A DNA stretch of 37,834 bases, taken from assembly GCA_016209525.1 (NCBI GenBank), contig JACQWK010000636.1, positions 1 through 37,834 on the forward strand, given 5' to 3'. Both the position numbers and the translations under genes were made by a program. This document shows, in pieces, positions 23,993 to 30,640 of the stretch; within the stretch, counting starts at the first letter, position 1, and every line of letters starts with the position of its first letter. Source of the DNA: Verrucomicrobiota bacterium (lineage in GTDB: Bacteria > Verrucomicrobiota > Verrucomicrobiia > Limisphaerales > SIBE01). Below the pieces are notes generated by a model, which saw only the letters and a program-made list of their open reading frames with translations, was not told the origin of the DNA and did not search any database.

Positions 23993-26392
23993 ATGAGCGC
24001 TCGGAACCGAATCGATGGGCGTGTGAGCTCCCAGCTTCCCGCGCGCTTTCTCCTTTTGTTCGGGATACTCCCGGCGGTCATCTCGATCGGGTCGGCCTTT
24101 GCCTCGGAGACGCAGGTCCCGATGCACGAGCGACGCAACCACTGGGCTTACCAGCCGGTTCAAACTGGGGCCGTCCCTTCTGTCAAAAACCCCGCTTGGT
24201 GCGCCGATGAAATCGATGCGTTCATCCTGGCCAAACTGGAAGGCAACGGCTTGGTTCCGGCCGCGCCGGCTGACCGCCGCACTCTCATCCGACGCGCGAC
24301 TTACGATTTGCTCGGACTTCCTCCGACGCCGGAGGAAACGGACGACTTCCTTCGCGATGCTTCTCCGGATGCTTTCGCGAAGGCCGTGGATCGCCTCCTG
24401 GCGTCGCCGCGCTACGGAGAACGCTGGGCGCGGCATTGGCTCGATTTGGTGCGCTTCTCCGAAACTCTCGGTTTCGAATTCGATTTCGACCTCTACCATT
24501 CGTGGCGCTACCGCGACTACGTCATCCGCGCCTTCAACTCCGACCTGCCTTACAATCGATTCGTTCTGGAACATCTGGCGGGCGACCTGGTCGCGGATCC
24601 TCGGCGTGAGCCTGTCGAAGGGTATGACGAATCGATCATTGCGACCGGCTTCTTTTGGATGGGCGAAGGCCGCCAAACGCCGGTCGATATCCGGCAGGAG
24701 CAAGCCGACGTGGTTGACGGGCAGATCGACGTGCTGGGCAAAGCGTTCCTCGGCCAGACCATCGCCTGTGCGCGCTGCCACGACCACAAGTTCGACGCCA
24801 TCTCGACGCAGGATTACTATGCGCTGGCCGGTTACTTGAAAAGCTCCCGCTTCCAGCAAGCCTTTATCGATCCGCCCGACCGGATCACCGCGAAGGCCCG
24901 GCAATTGGAAATGCTTAAAACAAGGATTCGGCAGCGCATCACCGACGAAGTCGCGGTTACGTGGATCGAAGAGGCAACTCATGCGAGCCGCTACTTGCTC
25001 GCGGTACAAAAGGTGATGAACGCTGCGCGCACGGCCGGAACGCCGGCTCTCCAGCCGGCAAGTGGCGACGTTTCCGATCCCCGCGTTCCCGCCTTGGGAG
25101 ACAAGAATGCCTTGGAACCTGCCGACAGGAGTGTCGGCATTACGGCCGCGACCCCAGCACCGCTCAGCAGTTTGAAGCCGCGCGCAAAGGAGGTTGCTCC
25201 CGAATTCGGTCTGGACGAAGTGCGTTTGGAGCGGTGGATCAAAGCACTGGAGCAACCGGAACTCATGGAGGCTGAACATCCACTCTATGCATGGGCCCGA
25301 CTTGGGAATCAGGTTGACGAGGTGGACAATCCTTTTTCAAAGCGTCGGCAGGATTTGCTGCTTGCCTTGCACAATCAGGAACGCCGCGCCGCGCTTGGCG
25401 CCGAATCGGTCTGTACGTTTGAGCGCTTCGATAAAACTAGCTTCGATGGCTGGCACACAACTGGCACGGCCTTCGTCAGCGGTCCAGCGCAGCCGGGCGA
25501 CTTCCTCTTGGGAGACCGGCACCATCATCCAGTCGCTCAATTCGTCTCCCGTGGAGCGCACAGCGCGCTCTTGTCGAGACGGCTTCAAGGTGAACTGCGT
25601 TCTGAGACTTTCACCATCACTCGACCGTACGTTCACTGTTTGGTCGCCGGGCAGAGGAGCCGCTTGAATCTCATTATCGATGGCTACCTCCTGCTTATGA
25701 ATCCGATGTATGGAGGATTAACCGTCGCCCCAACCAACGACTTGCCTTCCTGGCGAACGATTGCCGTGGATCGATGGATCGGCCATCGGGCTTACTTCGA
25801 GATCAGCGACAGCAGCCTTCCAACTTACCGCCTGAATCCTCCCCCTTCCACGGGCCGTGTGCCGGAAGGTCCGACCGACGGATATATCGAGGTGAGACAG
25901 ATCTGTTTCTCTGACGAGCGCACACCACCACCAGCGCCTCCGAATCGAGTCAACCTCCTAGCGCTGGAACAGGCCCTAGGTGATAACGCACAGGCTCTGG
26001 CTGCCGCATACGAGACGTTGATCGTCCAGCAACTTGGAGCGTGGAGAACCGGCGGGCAATCGCCCTCGAACGACTTGTCAGAACACGGAGTCGCCCTACT
26101 GAATTGGCTCGTGGAAAACGGCCTGCTCGACATCCCGGCGCCGACGCTCCATGAACCGCCCGGTCGTAGCCGCCGACGTACTGAGGCGGACCAACTCAAA
26201 TCCAAAATCCAAAATCCGAAATTCATAAGTTGGCAGCGTTGCTGGACGAATACCGCAAGATCGAGGCCTCTCTCCCTTCCCCGCTCCGCACCCCGGCTCT
26301 TGCGGACGGAACTGGCGAGGACGAATTCGTTTTCCTCCGTGGAAATTACAAGACTCCCGGAGAACGCGTGGCGCGACGGCCGCCAACGGTGA
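23993..26392 (+). CDS. DUF1549 (PSCyt2) protein, N-terminal part of a frameshifted DUF1549/DUF1553 gene
   Basis: This frame encodes the first part of a Planctomycete-cytochrome-associated protein. After a signal segment (about 15-38) comes the DUF1549 domain (about 48-285) with LIRRATYDLLGLPPTPEE, SPRYGERWARHWLDLVRFSET and a heme-like CARCHDHKFDAIS (Cys259, Cys262, His263). The usual preceding PSCyt1 domain is absent. Residues about 345-386 derive from two intergenic-type repeats kept in frame. A beta-rich region (about 480-640) looks carbohydrate- or galactose-binding-like. At residue 735 the frame enters a heptamer array (26198-26225), after which the true continuation lies in another frame; the last 56 residues or so of this ORF are out of frame. 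Start at ATG 23993, since 23762-23992 is repeat. Encoded with the DUF1501 protein, its usual neighbour. Confidence 0.85.
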   Translation: MSARNRIDGRVSSQLPARFLLLFGILPAVISIGSAFASETQVPMHERRNHWAYQPVQTGAVPSVKNPAWCADEIDAFILAKLEGNGLVPAAPADRRTLIRRATYDLLGLPPTPEETDDFLRDASPDAFAKAVDRLLASPRYGERWARHWLDLVRFSETLGFEFDFDLYHSWRYRDYVIRAFNSDLPYNRFVLEHLAGDLVADPRREPVEGYDESIIATGFFWMGEGRQTPVDIRQEQADVVDGQIDVLGKAFLGQTIACARCHDHKFDAISTQDYYALAGYLKSSRFQQAFIDPPDRITAKARQLEMLKTRIRQRITDEVAVTWIEEATHASRYLLAVQKVMNAARTAGTPALQPASGDVSDPRVPALGDKNALEPADRSVGITAATPAPLSSLKPRAKEVAPEFGLDEVRLERWIKALEQPELMEAEHPLYAWARLGNQVDEVDNPFSKRRQDLLLALHNQERRAALGAESVCTFERFDKTSFDGWHTTGTAFVSGPAQPGDFLLGDRHHHPVAQFVSRGAHSALLSRRLQGELRSETFTITRPYVHCLVAGQRSRLNLIIDGYLLLMNPMYGGLTVAPTNDLPSWRTIAVDRWIGHRAYFEISDSSLPTYRLNPPPSTGRVPEGPTDGYIEVRQICFSDERTPPPAPPNRVNLLALEQALGDNAQALAAAYETLIVQQLGAWRTGGQSPSNDLSEHGVALLNWLVENGLLDIPAPTLHEPPGRSRRRTEADQLKSKIQNPKFISWQRCWTNTARSRPLSLPRSAPRLLRTELARTNSFSSVEITRLPENAWRDGRQR
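25033..25145. repeat. Two intergenic-type repeats embedded in the DUF1549 gene
   Basis: GGCCGGAACGCCGGCTCTCC at 25033 resembles the segment at 28922-28947, and 25121-25145 (GCCGACAGGAG followed by TGTCGGCATTACGG) resembles the right half of the 65-base palindromes at 13218 and 35117. The hairpin stem GCCGACA/TGTCGGC differs from GCGGACA/TGTCCGC by a compensatory pair. Both lie in frame, between the DUF1549 domain and the beta-rich region. Confidence 0.7.
26198..26225 (+). repeat. Heptamer micro-tandem repeat at the frameshift
   Basis: Four contiguous units, AAATCCA, AAATCCA, AAATCCG and AAATTCA, stand exactly where the reading frame must change from the DUF1549 part to the DUF1553 part. The downstream frame is open from 26185 with no stop across the array. 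Gain of one unit or loss of two would join the frames. Confidence 0.85.
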
Positions 26393-27297
26393 TCTCTTCT
26401 TCCGAATGTCCAGCTCCATCCAAGGGCAGCGGACGCCTGGAGCTGGCTCAGCGTTTAGTGGACCCATCCAACCCTCTCATCGCACGAGTCCTGGTCAATC
26501 GGCTTTGGCAGCACCATTTCGGTGAAGGCCTCGTGCGAACTCCGGACGACTTCGGCCGAATGGGTCAACCGCCGACGCATCCTGAACTGCTGGATTATCT
26601 GGCCGCCGAGTTCGTCCGCCGTGGCTGGTCGATCAAGGCGATCCATCGGCTGATGATGCTCAGCAGCGCCTATCGGATGTCGGGCCGGCCTGACCCTGCT
26701 CAACTGCAACGCGATCCTGAAAACCGGCTGCTACACTACAGACCGGTTCGGCGCCTTGAGGCCGAAGCCATCCGCGATGCTATCCTGGCTGTGTCCGGGC
26801 ATCTCAATCGGACGGCGCATGGCGACAGCACATTGCCGCACCTCACTCCTTACATGGAGGGGCGAGGACGGCCGAACTCGGGACCGCTGGACGGCGACGG
26901 ACGGCGCACCATTTACATCAATGCCCGGCGAAATTTTCCGGTTCCAATGCTCGTCGCGTTCGACTTGCCGATTCACTTCAGCACCCAAGGCCGACGCGAA
27001 GTGTCCGCTGTCCCCGAACAAGCCATGACCTTGATGAACGATCCGTTCGTCGTGCAGCAGGCGGAGCGTTGGGCCAGCCGGGCGCTTTCACAACCAGGAG
27101 GAACCCAAGAACAAAGGATCAATGCCTTGTATCAGGCTGCTTTCACGCGGCCTCCCAATGGAGACGAATTGCGCAATGCGCTGGATTTCCTGCGACAGCA
27201 GGCCGGCCGGCACGGCTGCAACCTTGACGACACGAAGGTGTGGGCCGACCTCTGTCATGTCTTAATCAATGTCAAAGAGTTCATTTTCATCCATTGA
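26230..27297 (+). CDS. DUF1553 protein, C-terminal part of the frameshifted DUF1549/DUF1553 gene
   Basis: This frame carries the DUF1553 domain that normally ends DUF1549 proteins: PVFxRGN-like EFVFLRGNYKTPGERV, LAQRLVDPSNPLIARVLVNRLWQHHFGEGLVRTPDDFGRMG, PPTHPELLDYLAAEFVRRGWSIKAIHRLMMLSSAYRMS, RRLEAEAIRDAILAVSG and the terminal LCHVLINVKEFIFIH. Its first codons (TTG at 26230, LAALLDEYRKIEASLP) match the helix that in intact relatives links the two domains, so it is the continuation of the 23993 gene and not an independent gene. There is no ribosome-binding site or ATG. It may be expressed only if the frames are joined, by heptamer number change, by ribosomal slippage, or if the break is a sequencing error. 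The lone domain has no signal peptide. Confidence 0.8.
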   Translation: MAALLDEYRKIEASLPSPLRTPALADGTGEDEFVFLRGNYKTPGERVARRPPTVISSSECPAPSKGSGRLELAQRLVDPSNPLIARVLVNRLWQHHFGEGLVRTPDDFGRMGQPPTHPELLDYLAAEFVRRGWSIKAIHRLMMLSSAYRMSGRPDPAQLQRDPENRLLHYRPVRRLEAEAIRDAILAVSGHLNRTAHGDSTLPHLTPYMEGRGRPNSGPLDGDGRRTIYINARRNFPVPMLVAFDLPIHFSTQGRREVSAVPEQAMTLMNDPFVVQQAERWASRALSQPGGTQEQRINALYQAAFTRPPNGDELRNALDFLRQQAGRHGCNLDDTKVWADLCHVLINVKEFIFIH

Positions 27298-27386
27298 GCT
27301 GGTTTCTTCACATCAGATTGCCGTCAAGACTGAGCAGCCTTTTCCGTCTCACTTGCGGCTTGGAATCCCCTCTCCCGTTCTTCGGA

Positions 27387-27428
27387 CACCCTCTCCCCAT
27401 CGGATGGAGAGAGGGATGGGGTGAGGGG
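27387..27428. repeat. CCCTCTCCCC hairpin repeat
   Basis: CACCCTCTCCCCATC faces GGATGGAGAGAGGG and GATGGGGTGAGGGG, giving overlapping pairings. It is related to 29022-29054 and 29102-29140 on either side of the DUF1501 gene. It fills most of the 175-base gap between the DUF1553 stop and the DUF1501 start. Confidence 0.65.
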
Positions 27429-27472
27429 CTCTGCTTCGTACTGGAAACAATATTGCCTTGGAAAGAATGCTC

Positions 27473-28921
27473 ATGATGCGCCAAGAAGATTGCCCCCGTT
27501 GCTCTGGCCAACCTCTGTCTCGCCGCGAGATGCTGATCCGCTGCGCCAATGGTTTCGGCGCCGTGGCGTTGCTGGCGCACCTGGCAGAGCGCACCCGAGG
27601 AGATGCCGGCCCCGCGGCCCACTCGCTGGCTTGTCGAACCTCCCACCACGCGGCGCGAGCCAAGAGCGTCATCTTCCTCTACATGGACGGCGGGCCATCG
27701 CAAGTGGACACCTTCGATCCAAAACCCCGGCTGGAACGGGAGAACGGCGAACCGATCAAGATGAAAGCGCCGCCGACCCAATTCATCCCGCACGACAGCG
27801 TCCCAAAAGTCATGGGTTCGCCATTCCGCTTTGCGCGCCACGGCCAAAGCGGTACTCCGGTCAGCGAACTGTTTCCGCATTTGGCGAAGTGCGTGGATGA
27901 GATCGCGGTCGTCCGGTCGATGGTCGCCGATTTCACAGAACACGCCAACGCCAACCTTTTTCTCCACACCGGCTTCAACCAGCAAGGCCGTCCCAGCATG
28001 GGAGCTTGGGTCACCTACGGATTGGGCAGCGAGTGCCGGAACCTGCCTGGTTTCGTCGTACTCAGCGGGGGACGCATTCCAACGGGCGGGCCGCACAATT
28101 TCCACAGCGGATTTTTGCCGCCCGTGTACCAGGGCTCCGTGTTCAGGGATACCAAAGCGCCGGTGGCCAACCTCCGGCGGCCCGAACCCAGCGAACAATT
28201 GCAGCAAGGCAAGTTGGATTTGATGCGCAAACTCGATCAGTCTGTGCCCGGCCGGTTCGGCGAGAATGCACTGGTCGAATCGGCCATCGCCAACTACGAG
28301 TTGGCCTTCCGCATGCAAGCGGCAGTGCCGGAGTTGCTGGAAATACGGGGAGAAAGCGAGGCGACGCGGCGGCTCTACGGAATTGACCGCGAGCCGACCC
28401 GGCAGTACGGCACGCAATGCTTGCTGGCCCGCCGGTTAGTGGAGCGTGGCGTGCGATTCGTCGAACTGACGCCGCCGATCATCGAAGGGGCCAACCGCTG
28501 GGATCAGCACGACAAGCTGAAAGAAGGGCACGAAAAGAACGCGCGAGCTACAGATCAACCTGTGGCGGCCTTGCTGCAAGATTTGAAGGCCCGGGGACTG
28601 CTGGACGAGACACTTGTGATTTGGGGCGGCGAATTCGGCAGGACGCCCGTGGCGCAGGGCAATTCCGGTGGCCGCGATCATAGCCCTTACGGTTTCACAA
28701 TGTGGTTCGCGGGCGGCGGCATCAAAGGCGGCACCGTCTATGGCTCGACGGACGAGTACGGCTTTTATGCGATCGAGAACAAGGTGCACATCCACGACCT
28801 GCACGCGACGATGCTTCACTTGTTGGGGATTGATCACACGCGGCTGACATATCGTTTCGGCGGACGCGACATGCGGCTGACCGATATCTCTGGCGAAGTG
28901 GCGCAGGGAATTCTGGCTTGA
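27473..28921 (+). CDS. DUF1501 protein (alkaline-phosphatase/sulfatase-like fold), Tat-exported
   Basis: The 482-residue product belongs to the DUF1501 family, almost always paired with a DUF1549/DUF1553 protein in Planctomycetes and Verrucomicrobia. The N terminus has a twin-arginine signal (LSRREMLIRCANGFGAVALLAHL), so it should be exported folded. Family motifs follow: SVIFLYMDGGPSQVDTFDPKP (near 67-87), a TPVSELFPHLAKCVDEIAVVRSM region, GTQCLLARRLVERGVRFVEL, VIWGGEFGRTP and GGRDHSPYGFTMWFAGGGIKGG, and the C-terminal IHDLHATMLHLLGIDHTRLTYRF. Asp and His residues in these motifs resemble the metal-ligand arrangement of alkaline phosphatase-like enzymes (inference). Start at ATG 27473, with GGAAAGA seven bases upstream; ATG 27467 and TTG 27458 are alternatives. 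Confidence 0.94.
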   Translation: MMRQEDCPRCSGQPLSRREMLIRCANGFGAVALLAHLAERTRGDAGPAAHSLACRTSHHAARAKSVIFLYMDGGPSQVDTFDPKPRLERENGEPIKMKAPPTQFIPHDSVPKVMGSPFRFARHGQSGTPVSELFPHLAKCVDEIAVVRSMVADFTEHANANLFLHTGFNQQGRPSMGAWVTYGLGSECRNLPGFVVLSGGRIPTGGPHNFHSGFLPPVYQGSVFRDTKAPVANLRRPEPSEQLQQGKLDLMRKLDQSVPGRFGENALVESAIANYELAFRMQAAVPELLEIRGESEATRRLYGIDREPTRQYGTQCLLARRLVERGVRFVELTPPIIEGANRWDQHDKLKEGHEKNARATDQPVAALLQDLKARGLLDETLVIWGGEFGRTPVAQGNSGGRDHSPYGFTMWFAGGGIKGGTVYGSTDEYGFYAIENKVHIHDLHATMLHLLGIDHTRLTYRFGGRDMRLTDISGEVAQGILA

Positions 28922-29021
28922 GCCGGAGCGCCGGTCTCGGAGCCGGCACACGAACCGGCTTGAGCAGAGAAACGCGCGAGGCGGGGCGATGTGTCCGTCG
29001 CACTGGAGCGATAAGAGTGGA

Positions 29022-29054
29022 CTCCCTCTCCCTTGCGGAGAGGGTCAGGGTGAG
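29022..29054. repeat. CTCCCTCTCCC hairpin repeat
   Basis: CTCCCTCTCCC and GGAGAGGGTCAGGGTGAG form a short stem. A second member, with the CTCACCCCGGCCCTCTCCC form, follows 48 bases later. Confidence 0.65.
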
Positions 29055-29101
29055 CGTGGACGGCTTCGACAAACCGGAGCCATCCGGAATTGACGGCGTT
29101 T

Positions 29102-29140
29102 CTCCCTCACCCCGGCCCTCTCCCGCTGGGAGAGGGAGGA
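29102..29140. repeat. CTCACCCCGGCCCTCTCCC hairpin repeat
   Basis: The stem CCCTCTCCC/GGGAGAGGG has a CGCT loop. The leading ACCCCGGC block is shared with 106-135. Confidence 0.7.
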
Positions 29141-29169
29141 TCATCCTGCGCTGAGGGAGCCGACCGCAG

Positions 29170-29230
29170 TGTCCTAATTTGGTGGCCGGTGCCGCCGCAG
29201 CGGCGCACCCACCACGTTGAAATTAGGACA
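29170..29230. repeat. TGTCCTAATTT palindromic element, copy 2
   Basis: This 61-base copy is inverted relative to 18768-18848, with the same TGTCCTAATTT/AAATTAGGACA ends and a CCACCACGTTGAAATTAGG arm; the GC-rich core lacks about 20 bases. Confidence 0.85.
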
Positions 29231-29271
29231 TCACCAACCCGACGTGGTTCTTGTTACGCCAGGCAGGGAGC

Positions 29272-29403
29272 GATATACTGAGGCGACCGTAGCATGGACT
29301 ACACGATAAGAGATGTTGTCCCGCCTTCAGGCGGCCCAGGCCGGCTTATAGCCGGGACTACGAGCACCCCGCTGTCGTTCATCTCACCGTATCCTCAGTA
29401 TAT
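29272..29403. mobile_element. GGACTAC-type foldback element, copy 1
   Basis: The outer arms are ATATACTGAGG (29272) and CCTCAGTATAT (29393-29403). Inside are GACCGT...CATGGACTACACG on the left, a central stem GTCCCGCC...GGCGG and CCGGC...GCCGGGAC with an outer TAGTC/GACTA-type pairing, and CTCACCGT on the right. Copies at 36191-36318 and (cut by the window edge) 37809-37834 share the left end. The right arm ends two bases before the possible start at 29406. Confidence 0.7.
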
Positions 29404-29420
29404 TGATGATCTACTGCGAC

Positions 29421-30242
29421 ATGAAGACCTACGCCAAACGCTTTCCGCTTGGATTTACACTTATTGAACTTCTGGTCGTCATCGCCATCATCGCCATCCT
29501 CGCTGGGCTACTGTTGCCCGCGCTTTCAAAAGCGAAGACCAAAGCGCAAGGCATCCAGTGCATGAACAATCACCGCCAATTGCTGATGGCTTGGCGCCTC
29601 TACGTGGAGGACAACAACGAAGTGCTTCCGCACGTCAAACACGGGCCCTATGAATGGGTCGGCGGCTGGCTGGATTTCGATGGGAGTCGGACCGAAAACT
29701 GGGATCCGGCGTTGCACCTCAAGACCAGCATCCTTTGGCCTTACTGCGGAAATAGCGCAATCATTTTCAAATGCCCGGCCGACCGGAGTGTGGTCAATGT
29801 GCGAGGCCAGCGACTCCCGCGGGTGCGCAGCATGTCGATGCTCAATTGGATTGGCGGACGCGGAGAGGACCGTCCGATGGGATGGTCTGGCCCAGGCTGG
29901 CGCATTTATCGACGATACTCGGATATGACCGATCCCGGTCCGGCCAACACTTTCGTCTTCCTGGACGAACGAGAGGACAGCATTAACGACGGCATGTTTG
30001 TCGTGGACATGACGGGTTTTCCAGGTCAGCCGCGACAGTTCCAGATCGTGGACCTTCCTGCGAGTTATCACGGAGGTTCAGGCGGCCTGTCGTTCGCCGA
30101 TGGCCATTCGGAGATCAAACGATGGCAGGACCCGAGAACCAAACCCCCGTTGGTTCAGGGCGTGATCATTCCCTACGGACGTCCATCGCCGAGCAATCCT
30201 GACATTTCCTGGATGCAGGAGCGCGCGACGCGACAATACTGA
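29421..30242 (+). CDS. Pseudopilin-like protein with prepilin N terminus
   Basis: The 273-residue product carries the prepilin signature ([34 protein letters not shown]); cleavage is expected after the Gly before FTLIE. The soluble domain has the family features [20 protein letters not shown], a [17 protein letters not shown] segment and a C-terminal [20 protein letters not shown] with the DGH motif. It is related to the 18990 gene only in the N-terminal helix and C-terminal motif. ATG 29421 (MKTYAKRF) gives an 11-residue leader; ATG 29406 would give 16 residues. No Shine-Dalgarno sequence is present, and a foldback element abuts the start, so its promoter and leader are largely inside or just upstream of that element. 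Confidence 0.88.
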   Translation: MKTYAKRFPLGFTLIELLVVIAIIAILAGLLLPALSKAKTKAQGIQCMNNHRQLLMAWRLYVEDNNEVLPHVKHGPYEWVGGWLDFDGSRTENWDPALHLKTSILWPYCGNSAIIFKCPADRSVVNVRGQRLPRVRSMSMLNWIGGRGEDRPMGWSGPGWRIYRRYSDMTDPGPANTFVFLDEREDSINDGMFVVDMTGFPGQPRQFQIVDLPASYHGGSGGLSFADGHSEIKRWQDPRTKPPLVQGVIIPYGRPSPSNPDISWMQERATRQY

Positions 30243-30328
30243 CAGGCTCCTCTCCCCTCGCCCATTCCCTCCATCTCTTCCGTGCTCGAGAACCTGGCAG
30301 GGGCGGATTCACTCTCGGAGAAAGCGGC

Positions 30329-30405
30329 GATCAATCGCACGCACTCCAAACGCTGGCGCGATAATCTGACCGCCTCACAGGATTACGCGCTAGCGTTTGG
30401 AGTGC
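30329..30405. repeat. GCACTCCAAACGC inverted repeat
   Basis: Arms 30341-30366 and 30381-30405 pair along about 25 bases (GCACTCCAAACGCTGGCGCG against its near complement). The left side is preceded by GATCAATCGC, which is repeated near 30458 before a hairpin of similar pattern (GCGCGCCCACCAAACGCGGGCGCGCC split over two arms). Confidence 0.75.
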
Positions 30406-30581
30406 GCCCGGTTCACCGGCGCTTTTCTCGCAGCGTCCAAGCCGCAGGGTGAATCGACAGTGACGATCAATCGCGCGCCCACCAAACGCGGGCGCGCCTT
30501 GGCTAGCCCCTCCCGCGAAGTATCAGGTGGTCCAAGTGTCGCTGGAGTGTTGGCCAAGACGAACTGAAACTTGCACCTACC

Positions 30582-30614
30582 AATAAAGAAGAGACCGGAG
30601 TTGCCTCCGGTCTC
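30582..30614 (-). terminator. Terminator of the PA14 protein gene
   Basis: A perfect stem GAGACCGGAG/CTCCGGTCTC (30591-30614) with a four-base loop is followed on the minus strand by TTCTTTATTG. It lies 27 bases past the stop codon of the 1409-residue protein. Confidence 0.85.
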
Positions 30615-30640
30615 TCTCGCGATTCAGCGCTTTGGGTTCT

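Larger units (their letters stand above)
28922..29420. other. 499-base gene-free region of clustered repeats
   Basis: No protein frame is credible. In order there are a CCGGAGCGCCGGTC segment related to 25033 (28922-28947), two CCCTCTCCC hairpins (29022-29054, 29102-29140), the TGTCCTAATTT element copy 2 (29170-29230) and the GGATGGACTAC-type element (29272-29403), which runs up to the next gene. Confidence 0.75.
30243..30640. other. 398-base gene-free region between convergent genes
   Basis: It contains an inverted repeat at 30341-30405, a second related GATCAATCGC-led hairpin near 30455-30500, and a terminator at 30582-30614. No reading frame appears coding. Confidence 0.7.

Noticed and set aside
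23873..25279. 468-codon open frame antisense to the DUF1549 gene
   Set aside because: It is the complement of a recognised domain and shows no motif of its own.
27308..28417. 369-codon open frame antisense to the DUF1501 gene
   Set aside because: The plus strand encodes a full DUF1501 protein with Tat signal; the antisense frame has no start signal or motif.
18990..30242. Type IV pilus or type II secretion locus
   Set aside because: Only two isolated pseudopilin-like genes are present; no ATPase, secretin, platform protein or prepilin peptidase was seen.
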